A DNA stretch of 64,000 bases, taken from positions 262,501 through 326,500 of the forward strand of contig JACEVL010000046.1 in the NCBI GenBank assembly GCA_020284085.1, in the 5' to 3' direction. Shown piece after piece: positions 42,235 through 54,454 of this stretch. The position numbers were made by a program, and so were the translations under genes. Under the pieces are notes generated by a model. The model saw nothing but the letters and a program-made list of their open reading frames with translations. It was not told the DNA's origin and did not search any database. This stretch comes from Aporrectodea caliginosa. Lineage: Eukaryota; Annelida; Clitellata; Crassiclitellata; Lumbricidae. The stretch's first letter is position 1, and every line of letters begins with the position of its first letter.

Positions 42235-45200
42235 AATATACATACATAAATGCATACATAATAAGTACATACATCATTCATGATTCAGCTTACGCTTTCG
42301 TGCTTTTTAATTTTATTTAGCTTCTTCAGTCGAGTATTTTCGTCAGCGAGTGACTTGAAGGAACTAAACAGCATCTACATTTCCTGTACTCCTGGCGATA
42401 TCAATGCTACGCTCCACAACTGGATCAACAACATCGGAGCCTCAAAGAAACTGCGGACGTTCAACGAAGGCCATACGTGTGGATCTTCGAATGGAAAGCC
42501 CTGCGAGAAAATCACCCTCTGTCCAGGAAATCCAGAGATCAAGGCTTTGGTGCTGTCGGCAAACGCAGCTAACTGCAATAACTCCAACAAAAACATCGAC
42601 TCAATCGTCATCGGAATCAAGTTCAAGGACTTCACAATGCAACTCAATGGAGACTTCGAAGACTTCAAACCAACCATCAAAGAGGTGATACAGCAAAACG
42701 CTATCATAATAAATTATTAACTTAGCCATGCTTTAAGGTAAGGTAACAGAATGAGAGCTTAAAGGTATAGTAATTATTTGAAATAAGTATTTGTCTTAAA
42801 TCCAGTATAAAATAAATGACATACAGGACGGATGTTAGTGAGGGAGGTTTAGAAGCATAGATGGGGATACTCCTTTTCAATTGGGAGACATTATTCAGAG
42901 GCACTGTTATTTCGCATTGGACAGAGATTACGCCTTTTGACCAATATTTGTCAGATATGCATTGTTCATCCCTTAAATTGATGCACAACGGATAAGTAAG
43001 TAGGTATCGAGTTTTATTCACAGCATTCTGAGTTCCTAAAGACATTATGCGGTAAAGTGTACGTCAATGACAATGATAATAAGGATGTTCAATCAAAGAC
43101 AATAATAATCAGAATTATAACAAGTGAATAAGAAAAGTTCTTCGCATTCGATCATCTGCCTACGTGACAACTCTATCAAGCGCTCTTGGTCGAAGTGAGC
43201 GAAATAGAGACACGGTACGCGTATGCGACATCGAAGGCGATTGGTTGAGATCTGTCCGTATAACACGAAGAGCATGGGATAGATCCTCCACTGAGACGGT
43301 GAATCCGTAGAGACCTTGAGCAAGTTCATCACTCACAATTATTGTTCAGCGCCATCGATTGATGCTTGTTCCTTGGATAAAGGCGCTTAATAAATTCATG
43401 ATAATAATACAGAATTCAATATGGCTTCCAATCATGTCTGTTTATAGCAGTGTTGTTAAAAGTATCGGGCAAATGTACTTAAGTAAAAGTAAAAGTAAAT
43501 GGGACTTTAATTACTTAAGTAGAAGTAAAAGTACTCGTCAAAAAAGTTACTTTCGTAAAAGTAAAAAGTATTCTTTCCAAATAATACTTTTTAAGTAAAA
43601 AGTAAAAGTACTGAGTCTTAATTGGACCCAATTTTTTTATTTCCAAGAAGACTAATTTCTCAAAATGCATTCAATCTAGAACGTTTATTTTTTTATTATT
43701 GTTAAACTGGCACAGCTAAAGAAAAGGAGTCTAACAGCTGCACTTGCACGAAATTGGAGTAGGCCTACTCAATCTATTAAATAGGCCTAGTTCCTTCAAA
43801 CTAGGCCAGGCTGCAATGCTGTACAAAATGTTATTCTTTCTCGTAAAGAATTCTGCAGCATCATCTTCATCGTTAACATCTGCAGTTGTTTGCATATATG
43901 GCCATGGATGTTCGAAATTGTAAATGGATAATTGAAAGATTTTAGGGAAAAATTTAATAAATGTGTAAACAATGTCCACTTTTTCGTAAGACAATTTCAC
44001 GCTATTTTCCAAGCTGCGCAGGAACAACCGCCACAAGTCATGCTTTGGTTGAAGCTTGTTTATTGGTCACAGTTAGAAATTGGCAGTCTATGAATAGATT
44101 TCCAATCGCGCTCGTGCTGCGATATTAGCTCTTTCAACCTCTCCCTTTGTTAAAATAATGTTATAGCGCAATTCATAGTAACGAACGAGGTAACGAATAT
44201 TACGTAAATTGTAACGAAGTAAAAGTACCGAAAAATGGTTTAAATGTTACTTCGTTACAAGTAAAAGTATTTCCGTTTTGTACTACTTCGTTACAAGTAA
44301 AAGTACTGAAACTTTTACTTAAGTACAGTAACGCGTTACTTTTACTTCGTTACTTTACAACACTGGTTTATAGAATGGTCCACAGAAGAAGATGGTCGAT
44401 TTCTACGGATCCGATCTACAGGTTACGGTCTACATGCTTGCCCATCATGGAGCTGATCATTTGGCCAACAAGCCAGTCATGCTTAACGCAGTGAAACCGA
44501 AAGCAGTGTTCGCCAGCTCCAATCCGTGGTATCCAAAAGATTCATGGCGTCATCCCAGATGCAACATTACGGACTACTTCATCCATCAGCTTCAGTGTCT
44601 TTGCAAACCAGCCGAAAGGAATCCAAAGAGTATATTCTACTGCGGTCAGCATCCGATCAAAAGTCTCACTCTTAACGACACACTTCAACAGGCAGGTTAA
44701 ATTTTAACGAAGTAATGAATGAGTGAACCTTTAAATGACGAGATAAATAATTAAATAGAAGTATTTAAATTCGTTAACAATTATAAGTGTTTGATGATCA
44801 AGTGAATAAATGCATAAGTCTGAAGAAACGAATAATTGATTAAATATGAAGAAATGAATAAATGTTTAAACGATTAGGTGACTAAGCGTTTGAATTAAAA
44901 AATATTAATTGAATTTATAATTAACTGAATATTCGATTAAATTAAGAATGAATACTAAACAACTACAACAAAATACATATAATAATATAATAAAAATGTA
45001 TTTAAAATATTTATCCATAGTGTTTCTTTTAATTTACCAATGCATTGTTGCGTGCATATGGGCATTTATATATCGCCTCTATTGCACTGTTATTGTCATC
45101 ATTATCTAATAGATATTAGTAGATCTCTTCGTTCTACAACACATTTTCCTCTGCTTTCCATGCCTCTATTTCACAAGAGGTTGTAGACCATTCTATTCGA

Positions 45201-45517
45201 TAGTGATCGTATATAGTCAGGTCAAGAGCACCTCTGATGCGTTTTCTGAAGAGGCGCTATGCAAATAAGCACATAAAATAACGATTACAGATGTACCATG
45301 GCAATGTAGAAAGAGGTATTGTGGTAAGCTTATACATAAGGTTGTTGATGTGAAGGAATTTGCATGTGGTCTGGATTCTCTGGATCCACCGAGAAGAAAC
45401 GAATTTGCAATCTACTCAACAGCGCCGTCGAAAGAGAAGATCAATCTCGTTCATCTACTGACGGATGGAATCAAATGGGGATTCATCAACAACTTCCAAC
45501 CGAAACTCACACGTTGA
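39298..45517 (+). CDS. Secreted metallo-beta-lactamase-fold protein, ComEC/Rec2-like
   Basis: Five exons join with matching phases: 39298-39383 (signal peptide M-A-K-F-L-F-G-F...), 41778-42005, 42321-42684, 44374-44695, 45291-45517. The product is about 408 aa. Visible MBL motifs: an N-terminal V-G-Q-G strand and I-I-D-L-G, the metal-binding T-H-D-H-F-D-H split only two residues before a splice site, N-G-D-F-E in exon 3, and A-H-H-G-A in exon 4. V-G-Q-G with A-H-H-G is the ComEC/Rec2-type variant. There is no membrane segment besides the signal peptide, so the protein is probably secreted. The substrate is unknown (nuclease or phosphodiesterase activity is typical of the fold). A poly(A) signal lies at 45747-45752. 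The exon 2 acceptor (AG at 41776-41777) is chosen by phase; AG at 41766-41767 is the alternative but gives a mismatch. A hAT element sits exactly on the exon 4 acceptor. Confidence 0.8.
40130..40435. repeat. CATA-type tetranucleotide repeat, MBL gene intron 1
   Basis: Imperfect CATACATA runs over 300 bases; a second such tract with an AT array lies in intron 2 at about 42030-42270. Confidence 0.8.
40570..40685 (+). pseudogene. LINE ORF2 C-terminal relic, MBL gene intron 1
   Basis: A short frame reading R-I-F-R-I-A-G-P-T-R-A-W-N-G-L-P, the CR1/L2 C-terminal signature. No other part remains. Confidence 0.55.
41040..41665 (+). repeat. Two copies of a short LINE-3'-end repeat
   Basis: At about 41044-41092 and 41600-41662: GGTGCCCTRCRCTTKGCTTT, then CGAGTGGCGCTTTAGAAG; the second ends in GATTACGATTACGATTAC. 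Other copies: 36395-36445 (plus), 54010-54070 (plus), 48440-48500, 54190-54270 and 55395-55455 (minus). The GCGCTTTAGAAGTTTGGAGATTAC ending with a hexamer tail looks like a LINE or SINE 3' terminus. Confidence 0.55.
43448..44365. mobile_element. Non-autonomous hAT element on a splice acceptor
   Basis: 918 bp, starting CAGTGTTGTTAAAAGTA and ending ACTTTACAACACTG (inverted). A perfect 8-bp duplication GTTTATAG lies at 43440-43447 and 44366-44373. Both ends are full of AAGTAAAAGTA-type subterminal repeats. The duplicated 8-mer contains the TAG acceptor of exon 4 of the MBL gene, so the acceptor now exists twice, before and after the element. A minus-strand 101-codon frame inside (43731-44036) ends with W-P-S-L-K-E-L and P-T-P-I-S, faintly like a hAT C-terminal region; that is uncertain. 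Confidence 0.9.
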
Positions 45518-45752
45518 ACCGTTTAGCAAAACGACATCTGCCTAGGATGCAACACTTCATAAGATACACGCTTTATATATACACTTTATAGACCTATACT
45601 CAGAAAAATCTCCCTGACTGTCTACTCACGTTTGATTAATAACAGAACATTTTACTTTAAGTGGAAGTAAACTTCTAATCCAGAACTGATGCGATAAATT
45701 GTTACTGAAACAATTTAAGAATAATATTCTGTATGAGAATCGGATAAATAAA

Positions 45753-48170
45753 GTCTATGGAGATATTTGATGACGTTCGAATATAACGTTGCAATCATCT
45801 CATCGTACAACGTAAATTTGTAGCCTTAAATTTTCAAAGCGCTACTCATGGTACAAGCTGCGCCACGACAGAGACATTTTCCAAAGATACAACGTGAAGA
45901 ACACAATTCCGTTTGCCAGGACGAGAGAGAGAGAAGTTGACAGAGAAGCGGTTACGGCGGGTTGCGTTTAGGATGAGAGGAAAGGAAGTTGGAGGATAGC
46001 GGATTGGTTGGATCAAGGTAAGAGTCCCTGAAAAGGTGGGTAATCGGAATTCAGTTTTCAATGGAAATATAGCACTTAAATTTAGGTATACATTTAAATA
46101 TTGACCCCTACAGCAAAAACTCTTCATGAGTACTCCCGATCTCACAAGACCAGATTACTGGGAAAGGAATCGGAAACCGATAAGCGAAGATTTTTGCCCT
46201 ATCGGAATCAGCGCTTCCCAGGACTACCGATCCGATTACCAAAAAATGTAATATTTGTGATCAAATACAATTATCAGCGCTTCCCAGTACTACCTAACCG
46301 ATTACCAAAATATTTAATAATTGTGACCAAAAACAATTATTTTTTTCATTAGTACAAAATAGTTCCCTGTTTTGGCGACCTCCGACGGTAATATTAATTT
46401 TAATCTTAAATATTGAAAGTTCGTCTAAAATAATGAAATTGTGAGTCGACGCATCATCAAAATGGCGGGCAGTCGGGCTTTTTAGTAATAAACAGTGCCT
46501 GGAACCAAATAAAAGTGAATATTGCCGATTAAACGGATCGGAATCGGCGAAAAAGCCGGCCAACTAATCGGAATCAAAAATAGGTAAAAAGTGACAATCG
46601 ATCCTTCCCTATAGATTATTATCCGTGGAAACTGCGAGAAAATTGTCTTTCGCAATAATTAATCATGCGAATATGTTTTTTGTGTGAAATGTCAATCAAA
46701 TAGCCAAGAATTTCACCCGACTTGCAAATCGGTCAGAAATTATCAGCCCTTAGTAGCAATCAATGCACAGTTAAATTAATTCCGAATACTTTATTTTTTC
46801 AACGCTAGAGCCTTCTTTCCACCTGGTTATGCCTAAGCTACCACAGGTATCAAGACGAGGAACACAAGAACAAAATAGTCGATTTAAACAATTATTATTG
46901 GCCGAGATCTGGCCATTTTTTGTCTATTTTGCTAGATTTTGTTTTTCTGCCCTTGCAATAACCTTGAATGACCCTGATTTGGGTGTTTGTATTTTTCACA
47001 AATGTAGCTCATGTCGAGACAAACAAACAACGGATAGTTAATCCAAATCGGAGAAAACTTCGTTATTTGTTTTGATAAAATGAGTAAACTGACAATGAAC
47101 CCATGTTCCAAGACCCGAGCATGGGCGCCTTCAGTCCTGGATATTTAAGTACCGGTAGTCTGTGTTCGGGGGCTTTGAGCGACCACAGGATAACATTTAG
47201 AAACTCTGTAAAAAAATATTTATGGACAATTGATGAATGGAATAATGGGGAAACCTTGAGTATGGCTGCTTTCTACGATGTATCGTTTTTCTGGACAACC
47301 TAATGCCTCCACCTCCTCGTCTTTAAAAAATAAAACAAGCTACTTTCTTTTTTGGCGAGCGGAAGACCAAAAAAGGTGGTACAGGATGTGACTCGGATAT
47401 TATCAACAACAAGAAATTTTTGACATCGTTGGAAATTTTAATCCCTGCTAAATGGCCAGAACCGAAACCAGTTAGACATAGTGAAGAAGAAGTGAAACTC
47501 CTGAGCAATCGTTTCTAATTGAACTCACCCCTGAGCAATGAAAGGTTTTGAGATTTTGTTGAAAATAGTAAAACAACACCAAATTGCTTCTACCTTTAGG
47601 CCAGCAGCATAGCCCTCCTATTACAAACCCATCCCCCCAGTCTTTCGGAAAAATTACCTCTAGGCTGTAGGCTACGGTAGCGGATTCTCACCTCAAACTT
47701 TACCACTACAGCACTCCTGATGACCTGGCGCTAGATAAAAGAAATAACAGTCACACTCCGTGTTTCGTAGGCTATACGTTGAGTTGTTGACAGCAGCTAC
47801 AACATTTAGGAGACAGCAACATACAGCGCCCAGTTAAGAGAATACGTTTAATATGGTCTTATTATTCACGCGTGTATACATACACTATAAACCATTTTAG
47901 GTTAATTATTCACAATAATTTATCACTGGCAAACCCAATTATTAGAATAGTATAAGTGAAACAATGACATCTGACCAACAAAGGGAGCCTAATACGAAAC
48001 GAATAACATGGGAGGAACTTCAGGCTGTAACTGAAAGCATTTAGCCAATAGGGTCTACTGTCAGTACATGTACTTCTATCGAGTTATCAGTAACCGTTAG
48101 ACTTATAAATAACATTTACTATTACAGTCTTTCGTGTCTTTCTGTAGGGAAGACAAGGAGAACGATTCTA
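45753..48170. other. Intergenic; left part of duplicated unit C
   Basis: 45895-46150 and 46610-46830 align with 53145-53360 and 53370-53580 of unit D (GACAGAGAAGCG, AGGTATACATTTAAATAT and CTGCGAGAAAAT blocks). A 66-codon frame at 47103-47303 has no recognisable feature. No gene is supported before the gene 3 signal exon. Confidence 0.5.
46155..46612. mobile_element. Probable small hAT-like MITE, absent from the paralogous site
   Basis: An insertion of about 455 bp, starting TGGGAAAGGAATCGG and ending CGATCCTTCCCTA (imperfectly inverted). It is flanked by AGATTA on both sides. The paralogous unit at about 53365 lacks it. Inside are two direct repeats of about 75 bp that share CAGCGCTTCCCAG and CCGATTACCAAAA. 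Confidence 0.55.
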
Positions 48171-51100
48171 ATGGAAATAATTCGAGACATCGCATTTCTT
48201 ACTCTCCTTTTTGGCAAGCCGAGTTAACTATGATCGTCAAAAATTTACTGATTCGTTATTTATAATTTGTAGCAGCGACAATTTATATAGTAGGCCTACC
48301 GGTACAAGAACATCGATCTACTTAATCTGTGCTGCTTTACAACTTCAATTGTCAGCGCTATGGGCGTAACTTTGCCCCAGAAAGTGGTGGTGATCAATAC
48401 CCTCCTCCTAATTTTCAATATAGGCCTACTAGTAGGCTACTACTGGAACGCTATCTAGCCAAGCGTAGGACACCAGCTTATTCACAAGCGCTGCGTTAAG
48501 TGATAGGGTTATCCAGATGGTGTTCCAAGTCCAGTTGCGAAGGAAACAAGAGCGTCGAAGTCTCAGAGACACGATACGTATCGTCCGGATTCTGCTGTGG
48601 CTTTTAAATTAATTTCGTTAGCCTACTCTACTGTACTACCAATAATCGACGTTATGGTACCAATAGGCCCTAGTCATTGTCAACGCTAAATGGTTATCCC
48701 GTAGTTTAAATTTGTAGATTATTTTAACGTCTTGACGCTGGTAAGTAAGCAGTCTACCAATGTCCCTGATAATTGTCACCAATCCAGCTTCCATTTATGA
48801 GACCGGACACCACAGTCACAATAGAAAGTTACGCCTGTGGTCAGCGCAAGAACCAGAGTTACACGTAGATAAAATGTCATTGTTCTTTAAAACAGTTTGG
48901 GGTTCCTGAGTATGATAAACGACCCGAAAAGCCCGATCACCCATTTTACTCTTGTTTGCTGGCACGAATACATCTGAAGACTTTCAAGATCAAACCCATA
49001 TTCGAATAATATTATAGTTTAAAATTGCGGTTTGATGCGGCATGTCAAATGCAGTGGTGCGCAATCATTCGGACCCTTTGTAGCCTACACGAAGGCAACA
49101 ATTATTATTGAATTTATTCGCTGATGTAATAAAATGAAAGTTCGGCATTAGAGTGCTAAGTCTATTATTCGAAATGCTTTGGTTGCTCCGTTGTTTCAGC
49201 TTTATGCGGAGCTTCTCTGATAAAATCTCCGAGTAACGAAGCTGTGGTTGTGGGTCAGAGAATGGAAATGGAATGTCGTACTGATAGTGGATCGATATTT
49301 CGGAAGTGGGATTTTCTCCAAGTTGGAAGTGAATCTCCAAGAACGATTGCTATAAACGACAACACAAACATAGCGATGATTCCAAACATATCTGGTTTTG
49401 GTGTTGATACGGATAAGAAAGGTTCCGTTTTACTTTATTCCAAATCGACAGAGACAATGGACGCTGGTGTCTACATCTGTCAGGGAGAAACAGGCAACAA
49501 GGAATTTAAATACAGCGCACAACTGATCGTCTTCGGCAAGTATATATGACTACTTATATTAGCCTAATTAGTAATTACTCGCCTTTTTATATTCCGATAC
49601 CTTTACTAGTGTTGTATTATAATCTTAATATTAATTTATAATGCTTTTCTCAGGCATTGAAGTTATATAGACAGTACAATACAATGCATTTGATATCGCC
49701 CTTCTACCAAAGGCGGCCCACAGCTCAGAAGTACACAGCCTCGGCGGCGCAGATGCAATCATATTGCTGAACAAATGTGCGCGAAGGACTTGCTCAAGGT
49801 CCCTACACAGTAACTGCCTGGGACGAGGGTCGAACCCGTGCTCTCCGGTATCTCTTTAGGTATATACATGTGCTTAATGACCTGTCTGTAACAGTGCACC
49901 ACGAGGTATCAGAGAAATTTAGGCCTTCCGTTGAAAAGTCTCGGAAACAAGCCTATTCATGTGAGTCCGTTAAAGTCTAGACTTCAAAGGCCGTGAAGCT
50001 AAATGCAAATTGCTTAAACTATATTTTAAAAGCGGTGACCATTTTACATCATTATAGTTTAGTTTTTCATTTGTTAGAATCTGAGCCATTATGTGAGACA
50101 AATCTGACTGCGGACACCTCTTTGTCCGATGGAGATCATATTTGGATGCAGTGTAGAGTAAACTTCAGAGGCAACTGGGCGCCTACAATGGAATGGAGAC
50201 AACATCCATTGATTGGAGGCAACAATGAAGGAAGTCTGGTTTCAAATGAGACTGTTACCGTGATCGCTGAGAACTCCAGTATCACTTCCACCTTAGTTGT
50301 CCTCATTGACTCAACCAATTACTATTCCTACCATTCATGTCGGACGTACTTCACCTGGCACAATGGTAGACTCAGAACAAATGCAACTAACATACCCGAC
50401 TTCAGTCACACGTGGACAACAAACTGGGGTCTGATTCCTATACCAACAACTTCCAATTTGACGGATACTAATAGCAAAGGCACGACTGTCCAGATTACAA
50501 TCGAAAATACAGGTAATTATCAAACAGTTCTTGAAACAAGAGACTTCGGACTAAATATTATTTCTTGGACTGGAAAACGTGAAATTATAAAGTGGTTGAG
50601 TTCTTGTTACATGTAGGATTCCTAATATTTTGACCTGTCATAAAATAAATGCTTTGACGTTTGATACAAATATAAAATCGAAACGGTATTGCTAGAAGTG
50701 TTGATCTGAACTTGGAAATGGGAAATTGTCATGCTACTTTTTGTTTTGTGATATATTGCATTGTAAGTGTAATTAGTTGGTGGACATCAGAACACGAGGA
50801 ACCCCTTTAAAAGAAAAGCTCGAGACAAACACGGATAGGTCTACGACTTCATTTCTTTTGCCTGGCATAATTATAATGGCGGTTGTAGTTCTCCATATAG
50901 CCGACTGGTATTTCCACCGGAGTATTTATTTAATTTAAAACAATCATTTTGTAACTCCTTTTGCTAAGGGTCTAACAACGACATCGTGCTATCTTACTTC
51001 TGTCTGTGTTGACATCTGAAACGTGTCTTTATGCACGGCGTCGTTGGCGATTTGGTCAAAATCAAATTCCATGTTTAGTTAGAGTGTTTCTCAGTTTAAG

Positions 51101-51897
51101 AAAAGATATTAACATTATATAATTCGAATTTCAGATGTGAGTAGGCCTACAACATTCATGATTACTGGCATCTGTGTATTTGTCTTGACGGTCATCGTAG
51201 CAGTCGCTAGTGTATCATATTGTTCAATAATCAACAAAAAAGCAACAGGTTGGTGTACTCAATTCTCATTGCTTGTTCACGGCATACATGACTCTCTTAA
51301 CAATAATTGTTGTCTGACTACTTAAAGCACTTCTTAGGTCATAAACTGTAATGAAACGCGCGTTGTGTGGGCGCGAATAACTTGTCGTGCAGCTCAGAAA
51401 TTGCAATCGTTGCAGATAGTCTCAGGATGATGAAAGATTTTTTAGGTAATGTTATGTTACAAAATAATCGCCTTTCGATAAATTATAATTCGAATAATTC
51501 TTTAATTTTAGCCAAGCGATACGACTTATCTTCTGCGGAAAACGGTGTAAGACAGTCAACAAGTCATTATGAAGAAATCAATGAGCTGGACATAATGATC
51601 GAATCGCCAATATGTAATCCAACGCAATCAGCTGGCTATTCTAATCTCATCCCTAAAGAACACATTCGTCATCATGCTTATTACAGCCTCATTCACCAAG
51701 AACTTCCAGATGAGTCGAATGAGCAACTGCAACTTTCGCCTGCAGCTGACGAATATAAAGTTGTTCATGCTGAGGACTCTAAAGAAATTAGCACACACAG
51801 CTCTAATGGTGATAGTTGTCATAATGAATCGCTAGGTGACCACGAAGAGGCACTTTGCGAAACAGAAATTCCCTCCGAGTACCTTACAATAATTTAA
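48171..51897 (+). CDS. Receptor gene 3: two-Ig type I membrane protein with long ITIM tail
   Basis: Five phase-1 exons: 48171-48213 (signal peptide MEIIRDIAFLTLLF), 49200-49535 (V-like Ig; M-E-C-R, K-W-D, D-A-G-V-Y-I-C, plus an extra N-terminal L-C-G), 50078-50512 (second Ig; L-C-E-T-N, M-Q-C-R-V, M-E-W-R-Q, H-S-C-R-T), 51135-51248 (uncharged transmembrane helix then N-K-K) and 51512-51897 (127-residue tail). The product is 437 aa. The donors after exons 1 and 2 are GC (GCAAGC and GCAAGT). Second-Ig N-glycosylation sequons include N-L-T, N-E-T, N-S-S and N-A-T. The tail has two consensus ITIMs, S-H-Y-E-E-I and, near the C-terminus, S-E-Y-L-T-I, plus A-G-Y-S-N-L-I, A-Y-Y-S-L-I and D-E-Y-K-V-V. 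It is closest to gene 4. Confidence 0.85.
49630..49880. repeat. Possible SINE-like insertion in gene 3 intron 2
   Basis: Contains GGGTCGAACCC, whose reverse complement resembles a Pol III B box, and a CCTACACRGTWAC segment shared with about 41560-41577. No clear A box or target duplication was found. Confidence 0.25.
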
Positions 51898-52762
51898 ACT
51901 AGCTATTGTATCGCCAAAGTGATTTCAGATCACGTGATTACTAAATGAACGGCGAGCCGATTAAGTTCGTAATTTTCACAGCTTAGTTCTGTATTATAGG
52001 CCTATATATGAAAAACTTGTCCACAGCGCTGCCGTTCTTCGATCGATTCACATAATATTTTTACTAATTCAGATCTTATCCTCTTTGACTAACTTTTCCG
52101 TTTTCTCAACCTGCTTAATTTCTGGCCACGGTGCCATTGCCGTAGATGTCATTGCTGGTCATTGCCATAGACTCATCCAAGGTTGTTCTCAATGTTCAAG
52201 GTTAAGACTTGATCTAGTCCAAGAGCGGACAAAATTAATCTGCTGAGCATCAGGGTAAAACATCTACTGAGCATTAGGGTAAAACATCTGCCTCGTAACA
52301 TGACGAAGGTTTTATGAAACAGTTTTTAGTTTTAAAAAAAAATTGGGAAAGAACAAAAAAATTACGTGATTCTCTATGAAACCTTAAAATTGTTTACCGT
52401 TGACACCCAAATCAGCCTCTATGGTAATTGCAATTTTGACTGTCTGTTGTCAGTGTATTGTAATTGCGAAACAAGTTGAAAATTCTGTGTATTGTAATTG
52501 CACTGGTGTCTAATGCACATGGCATCAAGCCGTAGCCAGGACAACATCCAGAAGATCAGTCCGTAAGACAGAGGGTCAGCCTATGGTGGATAAGCAATTT
52601 TAAAGAGGTTAGGTTTAATTTGAGAAAGACATTATAAAAGCTGACTGAGCAAAGAGGACAGATACAGGGAGTATTCCAAAAATAGGTCGAGCAACCGAAA
52701 AAAAACTCGTTCACCAAGGACAGTAGGCCTTCTGTTCTTGATTTAGGTATGACCAGACACAG

Positions 52763-52829
<67 letters not shown>

Positions 52830-52848
52830 TAATAATAATAACAATAAC

Positions 52849-52909
<61 letters not shown>

Positions 52910-54141
52910 TAATAATAATAATAATAAGCCCCTGGGGAATGAAGTACCTCAGGGCATAAAAAAAAATAAAAAAATAATAATAATAATAATAATAACCATA
53001 ATCCAAAGTTGCTTTCTGTCCTCAGTCAGTTTATGCGTTCGTTATTGTAGTAATTAGTTAGATTGAAGTCTATTGTAGCTGCAACAAAAGATCGTCTACA
53101 AGGGATCTTTTTGCCAGCTCAATAGTAGAAGACAGAGACAGAGAGACAGCGAGAGAGAGAGAGACAGGCAGACAGAGAAGCGATTACAGCGGGTTGTATT
53201 TACGATGAGAGAAAATTGGAGAGCGGATTGGTTTGATCAAAGTAAGACACTGAAAAGATGGGACTTTAGTTTATTGTGGAAATATAGCACATACATTTAG
53301 GTATACATTTAAATATAGGCCATTACAACAACACCAGATCTACTTCCGATCTCACAAGCCTAGACCACTATTGGTGAAAACTGCGAGAAAATCCACTTTC
53401 ACAATACTTCACCCTGCGATGCTGTTTCTGGTATGATAATAATATTATGTCCATTAAATCATCTTGAACTTCACCCGACTTGCAAATTATTGGTAAAAAA
53501 TTTACAACCCTTAAAAATTGATTCCAAATGCTTTATTTCGTCAACTTCATCCTCGCTAGAGGCTTCTTTCCTGCTGGTTAAGCCTAAGCTATGATATACC
53601 ATATTAAAATACGGCCTATCAGTTTATCTAACAACCGTTATACAGTATGTGCAGCATGAAACTTAGTCTTCATAATCTCGGAGGTGATCTTCGAGCGAAT
53701 GACCAATATTGCGCGCTTCAGCTTCCTTGGAACTCGACAAAAATACGTATAAATCATGCCAGGGATTTAGCAATTCGTAAGGTATAAAAACTGTGTGGCA
53801 ATATCTTAATGTGATGCGAGGTGGTTCCATGTAATTTAGGTTAAACTTATCTAGCACATTGTCTCTTGTGTCCCAAGCGCATTATGTTTGTACGGTCTGA
53901 TTTTATGATTTTATGTATGATTTTGAATAAAAAGATATTCAGCTTCAATTCATGCGTAGACCTACATCAGAAGTACTTTCTAGCAAAACAGCCACTGACA
54001 CGACGCTCGTGAATAGACTTGTGCCCTGCGATTAGCCATAGAGTAGCGTTTGAGAAATTTTGAGTTTGCTAATACGATTATTGTTTTGATTGAACAACCA
54101 TTGAGCTTAATGGAGCATTACGTATTGAGTTTAAAGACTAT
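51898..54141. other. Gene 3 3' flank and left part of duplicated unit D
   Basis: 51900-52500 aligns in blocks with 62600-63310 downstream of gene 4. A long AAT microsatellite lies at 52760-52925, with a second one at about 52973-52995. From about 53145 the sequence is the paralogue of 45895 onward. No gene. Confidence 0.5.
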
Positions 54142-54454
54142 AACCACTAACACTGAGTCACTGACTCTATGAAACTGTTCGTAATCGCAATCGTAATCTC
54201 CAAACTTCTGAAGCGCTACTCGAAAGCCAAGCGCAGGGCACCAGCTTGTTCACGAGCGCTGCGTCTAGTCAGAAGGGTTGTCCGAGGGAGTAGTCCGAAT
54301 GAGGTCCGAGTCCGGTTTCCAGTGGATCAGAGGGGTAGCTGCTAAGGTGGGCGTCGTTTAGGTCGAGAGTTGGAAGGTAGATAATCAGTTGAGTCGGGGT
54401 TACGATTGCGATTACGAACAGTTTCATAGAGTCAGTGACTCAGTGTTAGTGGTT
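54142..54454. repeat. Perfect 55-bp inverted repeat around a LINE 3' fragment
   Basis: Arms 54142-54196 and 54400-54454 are exact reverse complements over 55 bases. The 203-base spacer carries, on the minus strand, the GCGCTTTAGAAG-type LINE end. The right arm is continuous with the LINE C-terminal relic at 54432-54745, so the left arm looks like an inverted copy of the LINE tail, perhaps from an abnormal reverse-transcription event. Confidence 0.75.

Noticed and set aside
41770..42249. A 159-codon frame starting at ATG 41770 as a separate gene
   Set aside because: The first part is MBL exon 2; after the donor at 42006 it runs into a CATA repeat intron.
42280..42320. Hydrophobic N-terminus that looks like a signal peptide before MBL exon 3
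   Set aside because: It is intron sequence: the acceptor at 42319-42320 matches the phase of exon 2 exactly, and the true signal peptide is at 39298.
45364..45591. 75-codon frame starting at 45364
   Set aside because: It is the wrong frame over MBL exon 5; the frame that joins exon 4 in phase ends at 45517.
45846..46145. 99-codon minus-strand frame
   Set aside because: Its sequence is shared with the paralogous unit near 53150 where the frame is broken; no domain seen.
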